Shown: in pieces, positions 43,766 to 55,061 of the stretch
Layout: every line of letters starts with the position of its first letter
Position numbering within the stretch: position 1 is the stretch's first letter
Source of the DNA: CBDATY01 sp965200445
GTDB taxonomy: Bacteria; Bacillota_I; Bacilli_A; Mycoplasmatales; Mycoplasmataceae
Assembly: GCA_965200445.1 (NCBI GenBank)
Contig: OZ241341.1
Location: 558,001 to 622,000, forward strand
Direction of reading: 5' to 3'
DNA: 64,000 nt
Translations under genes and position numbers: made by a program
The notes under the pieces: generated by a model
Seen by the model: the letters and a program-made list of their open reading frames with translations, nothing else
Databases searched by the model: none
Told to the model about the DNA's origin: nothing

Positions 43766-44028
43766 GATTTGACTTGTAAACTAACAGAAGATTGTAATTT
43801 GTGCTGCTTTCATAAATAATTTAAAAGCTCTTGAAAATGCTTTTGTAATTCAGCCTGTTCTGTGAATTTTTGATAATCATTGTTATGCATAAACACGCAA
43901 CAATAATCACAATTTTTATCAGTTAAACCAGTGATTTCAACCTCTGCAGGACGTGCTGTACAAGCTTGCAATAATGGTAAAAAACTAGTTTTTAACAGGT
44001 TTAATTTTTTTATTTCCATATTTTTCAT
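43744..44028 (-). CDS. Small protein between rpsP and rimM, unrecognised
   Basis: 94 residues ending at TAA 43744-43746. The start ATG at 44026-44028 overlaps rpsP by 44 bases; a second ATG at 44017-44019 is possible. The notable features are a Cys cluster ([19 protein letters not shown]), an earlier [13 protein letters not shown] and a helical middle ([20 protein letters not shown]). The usual KH-domain gene khpA at this position is missing, and the protein does not show the KH GxxG motif. Its end overlaps rimM by 22 bases, which supports operon membership. Confidence 0.55.
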
Positions 44029-44272
44029 TATGAAGAGTTTTTAAAACCCCTTCCTGAGATAAAATACGACGGGCTGTATCGGTGGGTTGCGCACCTTTCC
44101 TTAATCAATCTAAGGTTTTTTCACTGTCAAGTTTGATTTCCTTATTTTGGGGATTGTAGGTCCCAAGTAGATCAATATATTTCTTAGTAGCTGCTACACG
44201 GGAATCTGCAACAACTAGGCGGTAAAAAGCTACTTTACGCTTGCCAATTCGTTTTAAGCGAATTTTAACCAT
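43985..44272 (-). CDS. rpsP: Ribosomal protein bS16
   Basis: 95 residues. [20 protein letters not shown] and [20 protein letters not shown] are classical S16, then [20 protein letters not shown]. The Trp in DWLRKGAQ is a TGA codon. AAGGAG lies 13 bases before the ATG. It heads the rpsP-(small ORF)-rimM-trmD-rplS-RbgA-like-rbgA-rnhB cluster. Confidence 0.97.
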
Positions 44273-44351
44273 ATATTTTGTTATGTCTCCTTATATTCTT
44301 ATTGGTACAGTATCAAATCATAACCTAATTTCATATAACTGTCAAGTAATT

Positions 44352-45851
44352 TTACTTAACATCACTTTTTTTATCTAAACTAGCGTTAGCTTGTTGGAGA
44401 CTAGAATGAATGTCTTCTCCCAACAATTGGTTGAGTTTCTTAGACAGCAGCACACTGGGGTCACGATATTCAGCCATAATTAATGCTGATTTTCAAAACC
44501 ATATCACACTAACTATTAGAATTAATACGATAACGCTTGTGCCTAGATAAATATCCACCTGTTGAATGCTGCCTAGTAACGATTTACTATTAGTGTAAAA
44601 AGCTAGTGGTTGTTTTTCACCAAACAACCCCCATTGTTGCAAGTTTGATAGTGTGACAAAATACTCTACTAAAAATTGAATACCCATCACAACCGCAAAC
44701 ACCCCTCCCATCATGATTTTAGAATCACTGCGAGCGTTTCACATAAGCATTAAGCCTAGCAGGCAATTTAAGAGCACTCCGTAAGTATAGCCCGTAATAA
44801 TAGCTACTACAAAAAAACCTCAAACGCTGTTGTTAAAAATGCCAAATACCATCACTATCGCTCACAAGACGAGCATACTATAAACCGCAGCATAAGGGCC
44901 AAATTTACGAATTAAGATCGTTGATCCTGTTAGTCCACCTAGAATTTGAAAAACTAATAACCATTGTTTTTGCATTCTCAGTAATTGCGCAATCTGGGCA
45001 GTATTATAATTTTGTTGGTAAGCAGTTTGACCTAGTCATAATCCCCATAAATCATTATTAATCAATGATTTGCAAATAACTATCATGCATAATATCAATA
45101 GTAAAAGAATAAATTTAATTGGTTTAAATGTTTCAAATAAAGTTATTTTATTAAGATTAAAATGCCCCACCTGCTTGGTGTATTCGGTATTAATAAAGCT
45201 AATCCCTGCACTTAATAAAAATACAATACAACTAATGCTGCTAATAATTTGCTGTTGTTGGTTAGTTAATGTGGAAGTAGCACCTTGTCGAGCAATTAAA
45301 TTAATACTTGAACCACATAGGGTGGCAATCAGAATTAAGGGACTAATCACTGCCACAGTTCTTAAGGGCGTGAATTGTTGCTGAAAGGTTTCGTTAAAAC
45401 TAATGTACATTAAACAGCCCATCGCGGTAATGATGCCAAAAATAACTATGGCAATTATTTCTAAGCTAGCACTAAAAACAAAAATTTGAATTAAACTAAC
45501 CAGACCACCTAACGCAGTACTCCCAATCAGAAAAAATTTCCTGTGGTGCAGTAAATTAGTTACCCACTGGACAGGGATCATAAACATCGTAGCAAATAGT
45601 CCTGCCATTAAGAAAAAAGCTATGGCGCTATTGGTTAAATATTTATTGCGCATAAAATACAGCGATGATTGTAAGTCTAAAGCATTTTGGAGATTAACTG
45701 ATAATCCTAGTCAAAGTAAAAAACACTGCCCAAAAAAGATTCAGTGTTTTGCAGTTTGGTAGTTTTTAAGGTGCATTGCCAAAAAGATGCCAGCTACTAA
45801 GACAATTAGGAGTGGATTTAATATGTAAATGTCTCAATTATTACTTATCAT
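44352..45851 (-). CDS. Polytopic membrane protein, MFS-like
   Basis: 499 residues in one frame with TGA as Trp. At least ten hydrophobic segments are visible, including LLIVLVAGIFLAMHL, AIAFFLMAGLFATMFMIPV, AVISPLILIATLCGSSINLI, FILLLLILCMIVIC and VIVLILIVSVIWFWKSALI. A short hydrophilic C-terminal tail ends SLDKKSDVK. The layout fits an MFS-type carrier, but I see no substrate signature. It sits between rpsP and lepA and starts just after lepA ends (18 bases). Substrate unknown. Confidence 0.75.
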
Positions 45852-45869
45852 CGAATCAATCTTTTCGCC

Positions 45870-47669
45870 TTAATTATCAGCCTTAAGAATCGTTAAAAAG
45901 GCTTCCTTTGGTACGTGCACCTTCCCTACTAATTTTAATTGTTTTTTACCCTTTTTTTGACGAGCTAGAACTTTCTTTTTTCGCGAAATATCACCGCCAT
46001 ATAAACCAGCAGTCACATTTTTACGAGATGCTTTAATAGTTTCTCGGGCGATAATTTTACTATTAATCACCGCTTGAATCGGAACCTCAAAATTTTCGGA
46101 TGGAATTACCTCTTTTAATTTAAGACATAAGATGCGGGCTTGCTTATAAGCGGCATCACGATGCACAATCAACGATAAGGCATCAATTGATATTTTATTA
46201 AGTCAGACATCTAATTTAACTAATTTAGCTGCGCGATATTCAATAAATTCATAATCAAAAGAGGCATAACCTCGGGAAATAGATTTTAATTTATTAAAAA
46301 AATCAAAAATAATTTCACTCAGTGGCATTTCATAAATCAAAATTTGACGACCATCACTAGCATACTCAACTGCTTTATACACACCCCTTTTGCTGTGGCA
46401 TAGCTCAGTTAAATTACCGACATATTCACTAGTTGTGTATATTTTAATTTCTACAATTGGTTCTGATATTAACTTAATTTTGCTTGTGGCCGGCCAATGA
46501 GCAGGGTTACTAATGTATTCAAGTTTTTGATTGGTAAGTTGAATTTGATACTTAACACTAGGTGCTGTAGAAATTAATTCCAAATTATATTCTTTTTCTA
46601 AGCGCTCACGGATAATCTCCATGTGCAACAAGCCCAGAAAACCACATCTAAAACCAAACCCTAAGGCTTGTGAACTTTCTGGTTCATATTGCAGCGAAGC
46701 ATCACTTAAACTAATTTTTAGCAAAGCATCTTTGAGATTAGTATATTGCTTGGAATCCACTGGAAATAAGCTACCATAAACCATCGGCTTTAATTCTCGA
46801 TAACCTGGTAATGGTTTTAAAGCAGGTTGTTGGACAGTAGTAACTGTATCACCAATGTTAATTTCATGAATATCTTTAACGCCTGCAGCGATTCACCCCA
46901 CTTCGCCTGCTTGTAACTGGTTAAGTTGAATTTCTTCACCAGCTCTTACCCCCAACGAAGTAATTTGATGCGTTTTGTTAGTGGCCATAAGGATGATTTT
47001 TTCATTTAACTTAAAATGGCCTTGGAAAACTCTTACAAACAGTACAGCTCCCCGGTATGCATCATAGTATGAATCAAAAACAATCGCTTTATCACCAGTC
47101 TGATCATTTATTAACTGAGGCGCAGGAATATGAGTAATAATTTTATCTAACACTTGTTCAACATTCTGACCTGTTTTAGCAGAAATCTTAACAATATCTT
47201 GACCTTTAATTCCTAATAAGTCTTCAATTTGTTTTTCGACTTTAGCAACATCAGCGCTCGGCAAATCGATTTTATTAATCACCGGGACAATTACGAGATT
47301 ATTTTCAATTGCTAAATAAGTATTGGATAAAGTTTGGGCTTGAATCCCTTGGGTGGCATCAACTACTAAGATGGCACCTTCACAAGCGGCCATACTTCTT
47401 GACACTTCATAAGTAAAATCAACATGGCCTGGTGTATCAATAAGATTTAAGGTATATTTTTGATTTTGGGATTTACTTCAATAATTAATGCGTACAGCAC
47501 TTAATTTTATGGTAATACTACGCTCTTTTTCAATTTCTAGATAATCCAAAAATTGATCATGCATGGTTCTTTTATCAATCGTGTTGGTTAACTCTAAAAT
47601 CCGATCAGCTAAAGTGCTTTTACCATGATCAATATGGGCAATAATACAAAAATTACGGATGTGTTTCAT
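45870..47669 (-). CDS. lepA: Elongation factor 4 (LepA)
   Basis: 599 residues, continuous with TGA as Trp. The GTPase domain has [20 protein letters not shown] (G1), the G3 region near DTPGHVDF and [12 protein letters not shown] (G4). LepA-specific stretches are [20 protein letters not shown] and [20 protein letters not shown] at the C-terminus. It acts on ribosomes during stress and initiation. Length matches other LepA proteins (about 600). Confidence 0.98.
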
Positions 47670-47721
47670 TAATATTTTAATTAGGAGAATTTATTTGCTA
47701 TTAGTACAATATGATAGCACT

Positions 47722-48672
47722 TTAGTGAAATTGATCATTGACTAATCAATTGCACGTCTTGCCTTCTGAAATTTTTTTACCAGCTTTTTGTAGCTGAGTA
47801 ATAAGTATTTCACCATCAGATGTTTTTACATAAATACCCTGTTTATTAACTGCCAAAATGGAACCTGGTGGTTGAGAATGAGCATTATGCAAATCTTCAT
47901 GATTCACTTTTTTAGCTTGATAAATCTTAAATAATTCTTGGGTTGACTGCAAGTAAGTTTTAGCAATCGGTTTACTAAACATAGCGTTGATAAAAGCATG
48001 AATCATCTCTGATGATTGTTGTCAATTAATAAACGAATCTTTTGTCTTGATATTAGGGGCATATGTAACATTTTTAAGATTTTGAGGCACGGGTTGAATC
48101 TGCCCATTGAGAATTAATGTTATTTTTTCTTTACACATTTTAGCTGCTAAATCACCTAATTTAGCTGTTAATGACTCAGTTGTATCGGCTGGCGTGATAG
48201 CAATCTTTTCTTGCACGTAAAATGGCCCAGCGTCCATCTGAGCATGCATTTGCATAATTGTGATGCCTGTCACTGCATCTCTCGCTTTAATGGCGTGAGC
48301 GATAGGTGCCCCACCCCGTCATTTAGGCAATAACGAGGCATGAAAGTTTAAATTGTAATTAGATAGTTTTAAAATAGTTAGAGGAATAATTTGACCATAT
48401 GCACAAGTTATTAAGCAATCAGGTTGTAATGCTTTAATTTTGGTAAATATGCTACTAATTTTAGCTGGTTGATAAACAGGTAATTTCTGTTCTTTAGCAA
48501 AGGTAGCCACTGGGTTAGGAATAAATTTTCCAGCGCGGTTTTTTGCACGATCTGGCTGGGTAACCACAGCCACAACTTCACAACTTTGATTAGTTAGCAA
48601 GGGCTTCAAAACCTTGACAGCAATCTCGGGGGTGCCTAAGAAAATGACACGAAATTTATGCTTAGTTAACAT
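47722..48672 (-). CDS. fmt: Methionyl-tRNA formyltransferase
   Basis: 316 residues, read through four TGAs. RVIFLGTPEIAVKVLKPL starts the formyltransferase fold, NFHASLLPKWRGGAPIAHAI holds the catalytic Asn-His, and QMDAGPFYVQEKI holds the catalytic Asp. The C-terminal part binds tRNA (ISEGKTCNW...). It formylates initiator Met-tRNA with formyl-THF. No def gene lies adjacent. The start overlaps the following DUF2779-like gene's stop by 11 bases. Confidence 0.95.
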
Positions 48673-50515
48673 TAAAATTCAATATTTTGAGTAATTTAAG
48701 ATAAATAATAACCATGGCTTCTGTGTCTCTTTGGCAATATTTTAGCATTTTCGGCGTGAAATATTGCTGTCACACATTTTCAGAAATAATGCCATCTAGA
48801 TACCTACGATACATTTCACTAGCTAAATCACCTTTATTAATATCCAAATCAAAATAATTAAAGTCAGGTTTCCAAGCATTTAAAACATTTTTAATAGAGG
48901 TTTTACCAGCAAAATCAGAATTATTAATGCGATTATTAGTAAAAAAGTCCCTTAAATCCAAATTCTGATCTGCTACTTTCCGCATTGTTTTAACGCAGTG
49001 CTGCCATCATTGCTTTTTAGCTGGTGTTACCAGATTTTGCTGTAAATAATCTTCTAAATAAATGGCCATTTCTCTCAGGCGACCTGATTCAAAACTTTTG
49101 TAATAAACCACATAAGAGCGACACTGTACCTGATCAATCAACTTAACAAATTGCTCTATAAAATCAAGCAATAGATCCTTTTTACGAGTCGCTAAGTACT
49201 CAAAATGCATAATTTTTTTAAAATCTAAAGTATCATTAACTACTGATGGAGTAATAATGTGTGCAGAAAATTGAAAAGGTAATTGTTGGTAAACTTTAAT
49301 ATTTTCTAAAACAGGAATGGCATATAAAGCTGTTTCAAAATCATACATTAGAACAGGAAACTGATAATGTGATAATTCTTTTTGAAATCACGTATTTTGA
49401 TTATGGTCAATAATATTTTGACGAGCATGAGCTTGAGCGATTTTGATCTGAGCGTTTTGTTCAAGAGAAAAATTAATGTCAATTATCCTTTTAAAATTAG
49501 TGGGTAAATTCGATAGTTGTTGAATGCCATATTCTCAATACAGTTTCAAGGCTAATTGGTGGTGACTATCTCGTTTTAAAGTAAAGACTGAACTTAACAG
49601 CTGATCAACATAAGGTAAGACATGCTTACAGTAGGTCATTGCTTTAGTATAACTATCAGCTGGATTTTGATTAAAACAGTGATTAGCAGCAAGCATTTTT
49701 AGTATTGCTTTGTCATCGGTGTATTGGGTGTATAAAAATGTTAATTTTTCTAAATCAGCAGCAACACTAGTGTGCATATTATGGCAATGCTGTATAAAAG
49801 ATAGTGATTTTTTACGCGGCATTCTTGATTGATCAACAATTATAAATAATTGTTGCAAATCAACCTTTGCGCCTGATTTGAAATAATCAGGATTAAGAAA
49901 AATCATCCTAACATCTGTGATGACTAAATGACATTGAGTTAAAACCCAGTATTGATAGCCTACATCATAAAAATATTCTCGTTTTAATGGTTTATCAACC
50001 CGCCAAGTACTCGCCTTTGCTTCATAAAACTTTCAACCTGTAGTTGTTTTAACTAACACATCTGTTCGCGTAATGTAATGTTTATATTGGAAGGCAGCTT
50101 CAAAAATAACAGTACCCACAGGTGCTTTGGCTAAAATGGTTTGCGTCTGTTTTAACGCTTCCTTAGTGGCATAAATAGATAAATCGTGAATATCTTGTTG
50201 GGGATATTGTTCCATAAAATAATCACGAACCATTTCTCCTACGGTTTGACCATCTGCAATATGGGAGCCAGGATATTCGTCAAAAATAATTTGTTCTTTT
50301 TCTGAAACATCAGTTAATTGTTGGGGAGTTAAAAAGTCATGTAAAGATAATTGTTGCTTGGATTCTTTAAAGCCATCAATTGTCGATAATTGTTTTTGTT
50401 GTAAGCACTGGTTAAAAAAAGCCAAATTTTCAGTAGATTTAAAGATTCATGCCTTTTTAAAACACTCTTTATAATTTAAAAAATCTTGTTTAGTAACACG
50501 TGTCGGTTTAGCCAC
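48662..50515 (-). CDS. DUF2779-type protein with nuclease-like domains
   Basis: 617 residues with TGAs as Trp. The N-terminal part has a small-domain pattern (TKQDFLNYKECFKKAWIF) followed by GTVIFEAAFQYKHYITRTDV and FYEAKASTWRVDK, in keeping with a Cas4-like PDDEXK nuclease (D...ExK). The C-terminal DUF2779 region has MYDFETALYAIPVLENIKVY and LPFQFSAHI, resembling the first Asp-Glu motif of DEDD exonucleases. Such proteins are common in Mollicutes and of unknown role. The start is GTG at 50513-50515, overlapping the upstream gene's stop. Confidence 0.72.
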
Positions 50516-51074
50516 GAGGATTAAATTTTTGGGGTTTAACGCTAGTTTTAGGAGTGACTGGAGCGTTTTTACCCTTCTTTTTGGCTTGGAGGGATTTATT
50601 TTTAGCTTTGACTATTTCTTTGCGTTTTTTAAGTTCTTCTTTACTTAACTTAATTTTGCCTTCAATAATTTGAATTTCATATTTAGTTTTTTCGTAGTCC
50701 AATTCACCATTCACAGTTCAATCTGTATCAATCTTTTTTTTATCAACTTTGTGACTGATGCCTTCAATTTCAAACGCTTTAGAAAAAATTAGTTTATTAC
50801 TTCTGTGTTCATAAACATCCACAAGCACGTCAAAAATATCACGATACTTATATTCCTTACCCTTCCGCGCTACCACCTTTTCGTATTCAATGCGGCTGTT
50901 GTGAATATCGTAATTCGCGTTTAAATATTTTTTAATTTTCGTTTTAACTGACTTTTTACGTTTTTCTTTTTCTAAGCGTTGGTTTTTGCGACCAGTAATA
51001 GCTGTTACAATCGCGAAGATTACAACCCCTGCAACAATAACAATTAAAACAATATTTGTAGTTCAATTACCCAT
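50508..51074 (-). CDS. Membrane-anchored basic protein
   Basis: 188 residues from ATG 51072-51074 with two TGAs as Trp. One N-terminal span (TNIVLIVIVAGVVIFAIVTA) is followed by a Lys-rich segment, a soluble part with FDVLVDVYEHRSNKLIFSKA and an extremely basic tail (KKRKEIVKAKNKSLQAKKKG) ending PKTSVKPQKFNPRG. It is divergent from rpsT and overlaps the DUF2779-type start by 8 bases. The function is unknown; the basic tail could bind nucleic acid, but that is speculation. Confidence 0.66.
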
Positions 51075-51134
51075 AAAGATTAAATATTATTTTACACTTT
51101 TTAACATTAAATACATAATAACCGTGATTTTCTG

Positions 51135-51140
51135 TATAAT
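51135..51140 (+). promoter_or_regulatory. -10 box of rpsT
   Basis: TATAAT directly preceded by TG, 54 bases before the rpsT ATG. No convincing -35 element is visible, as is common in Mollicutes. Confidence 0.55.
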
Positions 51141-51193
51141 AATTTTAGTTTATTTATTAACATTTATATTATCTCAGAAAAAAGATTGACACT

Positions 51194-51655
51194 ATGCCAA
51201 ATATTAAATCAAAAATTAAGCGAGTAAAAACTAATTTAAAAGCTCGCTCCGAAAACAAACCACTTTTAAGTGCTGTGCGTACCGCTGTTAAACGTGCTAG
51301 ATTAGGGTTAACTATCAAGGATCCAAAGTGTGATGAATTAATTAAAACTGTTCACCAATCACTTGATAAAGCTGTTAGCAAAGGGATTTACCACAAAAAC
51401 AAAGCTAATCGCATTAAATCAAAATTAATGCGCAGAATGCATAAAAACAACTCTATGCTTAAAAAAGATCATGTGATATTAAAAGAAATTGAAAAATCAG
51501 AAGCACCAGTGCCAGAAGTAGAAAAAACTGTCAAGACGAAGGTAGAACCCGCGAAAGAAATTGCTAAAACTACTAAAACTACTTCTAAAGCGACTCCAGC
51601 TAAAAAAAGCACTACTACAACCGCAAAAGCAAAAACAACTTCTGCTAAAAAATAA
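51194..51655 (+). CDS. rpsT: Ribosomal protein bS20 with long basic C-terminal tail
   Basis: 153 residues. Residues 1-87 are a normal S20 (MPNIKSKIKRVKTNLKARSE, LDKAVSKGIYHKNKANRIKS, LMRRMHKNN). The usual protein ends there, at about 85-90 residues. Here 65 more residues follow, rich in Lys, Ala and Thr (EPAKEIAKTTKTTSKATPAK), similar in composition to histone-H1-like tails. It is the only gene on the plus strand between 24 and 62 kb and has its own promoter and terminator. Confidence 0.95.
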   Translation: MPNIKSKIKRVKTNLKARSENKPLLSAVRTAVKRARLGLTIKDPKCDELIKTVHQSLDKAVSKGIYHKNKANRIKSKLMRRMHKNNSMLKKDHVILKEIEKSEAPVPEVEKTVKTKVEPAKEIAKTTKTTSKATPAKKSTTTTAKAKTTSAKK

Positions 51656-51677
51656 TATTACAAGCAGTAATAAATAT

Positions 51678-51710
51678 AAAAAAAACCAACTTACTAAAGT
51701 TGGTTTTTTT
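51678..51710. terminator. Bidirectional terminator between rpsT and the converging membrane gene
   Basis: AAACCAAC pairs with GTTGGTTT (8 bp, 8-base loop). A run of seven T follows on the plus strand and an equal run follows on the minus strand, so the hairpin can stop transcription from both sides. Confidence 0.88.
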
Positions 51711-51731
51711 ATTAACATTTTTTATTAACAA

Positions 51732-53204
51732 TTATGAATTTTGATTAGCATCAGATGGGCCCCGACTTTTACCTTGTCGAGCGTTCATCATTTTTTCGTG
51801 TTCTTTTCCTAATTCTTCATCATACAAACTAGGATCTATTTGGTATTCTTGATTTTGAAATTTAGCTTGCACAGCTTTTTGATATTCATTGTTAGCTTTA
51901 ATAATTTTTTCACGGTCAATTCGTGGATTAATAATTAAAGCGACAATGAAAGAAATAATGTTAATGCTAATGAAAACAGTAGCTGCAATCGTTAAGTCAT
52001 AAACAGATTTATAAAAGGAAGACCCTTTGATATAGTTAACAATTTGATTAGTTAGACCATCTACAGTTTTACTGAAGGTAGGTGATGGATTCGGAACATA
52101 AAACGAGTTTTTAATACCATTACCCAAGGAAGATGGTACTAAAAAACTAGCAAGGTAGTATAGAGTGAACGCTACTAGCACAGTATTGATTCCTAAAGAC
52201 AATGTACTCATGTAATATTTATGAGCTGCCATACGCGGCGGCATAAACATTTGATATCCAATTCAAAAAGCTGGAATAATAGAGAATAATCCACTGATTA
52301 AGCCACCACCACCTGGTGCCAGTCGAAACAATACTTTTTCTGCTGTTAAATTTGGTTGAGGAGCTGTTCCGCCCTGCACATACGGCGCTAAACCACCTTT
52401 ACCAGGACCATTATTCCAAACTCAAAACGGATTGCTGCCTGCCGAAACTGTTTTAAATTGGCAAACTAAAGTTAGGATAAAGACAAATAAACAAGCTACA
52501 ACAGTTATACCACCAATAGCATATTTAAATGTTTGCATCCAAGATAGTTTTTTAGTAAAAGGGAAAAACCGTGGATCAAATCGAGGGTGAATAGGAAAGT
52601 CCCCTCCCATTTGACCAGTATTCATAAAGGGGTTAAAACCAAACATTCCCATGTTAGCGTTTTTATTAAACTGGGCATTAGCATTGTTTTGGTTAGCACC
52701 AAAATTAGCATTAGCGTTTGGGTTCTTGGCTTCATCACGAACCACCCTAGCCGCCGGGGTTGGTTCACTTGGTTTTTGTTGGTCAAGAATACTATTGACT
52801 GTGTTAGTATCAAAATTTTGGAGTAAGTTTTTTATATAATCGGGTGAAAGACCATCAATCGGGTTTTTTAGTGATGCTTTACTAACAGATGTTTCGGAAG
52901 TAATAAAATTCACAAAATCATAGTAAGCATTATCTAAATAATTAAAACTATCATCATTACTTTTTTCAATTGTATAATGGCGTTTCGTAAAATTAGAAAT
53001 AGCTTGAGCAATTGCAACAGCAAAAGTTTGATCATTGTAATTACAATGATCTTTTTTTTCTAAAGTTAGTAAAGCATTAATTTGCTTAATAAATGGATTA
53101 GCAAAGGACCCTCTGGCGAATAAGGCTGCCTTAACATAATCATTTTTTAAAGCATTAGCCAATCCTAATAAAATGTTTTTATATAAATTATTTTCTTTTT
53201 GCAT
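51732..53204 (-). CDS. Four-span membrane protein with Asn-rich linker
   Basis: 490 residues in one frame with TGA as Trp. The first 150 residues are soluble and helical (MQKENNLYKNILLGLANALK, YVKAALFARGSFANPFIKQI). An Asn/Ala/Met-rich linker (NPNANANFGANQNNANAQFN) precedes about four membrane spans (FKYAIGGITVVACLFVFILT and TIAATVFISINIISFIVALI). The charged tail ends RQGKSRGPSDANQNS. It overlaps the holA stop by 17 bases. I do not recognise the family; low-complexity linkers of this kind are frequent in mycoplasma surface or secretion-related proteins. Confidence 0.7.
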
Positions 53205-54168
53205 TATTTCCTCTGAAAAATAATTTTAGCATATTTCATTCAAAGAATGAGTCAGTTTGCATAAAACCTTTTTTAGCTTGATCATCTAATTCCATAATAG
53301 TATCAACTAAAGTGGCTAATTGTTCATAATTTCATTTATTAAGATACTTATTCAGTTTTTGTACTTGATATCAGTTTAGTTTTAAAATAGTCGATAATTC
53401 CCTTAATGTTTTACCTTGTTGAATACCAATTTTTAAATTGCGGATTTGCGCTAAATTATAATTAAGGGCTCCTAATAATTGTGTTCAAGAAAAACCTTGC
53501 TTTAGCAACTGATGAAAATGGTTAAGAAATTTTTCTGTTTCACTTTGCAGGATTTGCACAGTCAAATCAAAAGCATTAGCGTTGGAATAGTAAATTGTTT
53601 GTTCAGCGACAATAGATTTAGTTATGGGTTGATTAAATAATAATAATTTATCAGCTTCATTTTTAATAATATTAAATTCTAGTGGTAAACGTTCTAGCAT
53701 TAAATCAATCGCTGCTTGTGTAATTGTTTGATTGTGCTTTTGAAAGTACATTTTAATTCATTTAGCTCATTCACCTATACTCAATGCAGCTACTGGAAAA
53801 TGTTGGAGATGATTAATTAGTGCTTTTGTTTTACTATCTGTTAAAAATTTTTTATCACCAACATATTCTAAAACAAGGGTGGTATCTTGACACGGGTGTG
53901 AACAATAATTAATTAGTTCCAGGTAGTTACCTTGCAAGGCGTCTCTTGCCTCTTTATTCACTAAAAAAGTAGCATTTTTTACCACTACTATGGTATGTTG
54001 ATAAAACAAATTAGCTGTGTTTAAAGCAGCTAAAATTTCTGTTCATTTATGTTCTTGCACATCAAAGGAAAGAATCTGACAATTCTGCTCCTTTGTAATT
54101 TGGGAGATGATTTTGGTAAGCTGTTGGGTAACTAACCCTTGATCATTGCCAGTTAAAAGATAGTTCAT
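53188..54168 (-). CDS. holA: DNA polymerase III subunit delta
   Basis: 326 residues, read through several TGAs. MNYLLTGNDQGLVTQQLTKI is the usual HolA start (YLLxGNDxxLI), and FDVQEHKWTEILAALNTANL and TIVVVKNATFLVN fit the degenerate AAA+ domain; a helical C-terminal domain follows (IIKNEADKLLLF, FDLTVQILQSETEKFLNHF). Delta opens the beta clamp for loading. The pairwise identity to any known HolA cannot be judged here, but the motif order fits. Confidence 0.85.
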
Positions 54169-54183
54169 CGACTGTATTAAGAG

Positions 54184-55041
54184 TTATTTTCAACCAGGAT
54201 CAGGAGTTTGCATAACACCGTCAAGTGGCCAATAAATAGGAATATGAGGCAGGTTATCTATTGCTGCTATCTCTTGCTTGGATAGATGAATATTATCTAA
54301 CTGCGTATTTTCTAAAATACGTGCTTCATGAGCAGATTTAGGGATAATAATCACATTTTTGGTCAGAGCTCAAGCAAGAGCAATTTGGGCGGGAGTAGCC
54401 TTGTGAGCAGCCGCGATTTTTACCATCGTTTGATTAGTTAACAGTTCGCGTACCCCTACTGTGCGTCAAGCCATGACTTTAATGCCTAATTCTTTACAAG
54501 CAGCAAGCGTTTCTATGCGGGGTTGGACAGGTGACATTTGAATTTGGTTAACTGCTGGCTTAATCCGTGTTTTAGCATAAAAATCTTTAATTTGACTAGC
54601 AGTAAAATTGCTAACTCCAATTGCTCGTATTTTTTTCGCATCATAATATTCTTCTAAAGCACGATACACTGCTAGAGAATTTGCATGCGGTCAATGCACT
54701 AAAACCAAGTCTAAATAGTCAGTCTGTAATTCTTTAAAAATTGTTTCTAATTCTTGTTTGGTTTCTGCGTACCCAAAATCTTCTCGGGGGTTTCAAATTT
54801 TGGTTACAATGAACAAATCTTTGCGGTTAGTATTGGTTTCAGCCATCGCTGATGCCATAGCCTTGTGAACTTTATAGTAGGTAGCTAGGTCAAATAATTT
54901 ATAACCAACCTTGATAGCATGTTTAATCCCTACGTTTTGTTCTCCGCCTTCTTTTAATAAATAAGTGCCATACCCAACTTCAGGCATGATAACACCGTTG
55001 TTTAATTTACAGGTGCGGGCTAAAGTTTTAGTGTTGTTCAT
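54184..55041 (-). CDS. Aldo/keto reductase
   Basis: 285 residues. AKR features in order: KLNNGVIMPEVGYGTYLL, KLFDLATYYKVHKAMASAMA with the catalytic Tyr, IVTKIWNP with the Lys, DLVLVHWPHANS with the His, RAIGVSNFTASQIKDFYA, NQIQMSPVQP and IIPKSAHEARILEN with the NADP-binding Lys. The usual Asp-Thr-Ala-xx-Tyr stretch reads DLATYY, a small deviation. It reduces aldehydes or ketones with NADPH; the physiological substrate is unknown. It is followed by holA and preceded by tpx, with 20 bases between. Confidence 0.9.
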
Positions 55042-55061
55042 AATGTAAATTCTACCTCTAT

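Noticed and set aside
47697..47721. TGCTAT-N12-ATAGCA near the lepA start
   Set aside because: It resembles a CIRCE half-site at first sight, but spacing and arms do not fit CIRCE, and the 6-bp arms are expected by chance in AT-rich DNA.
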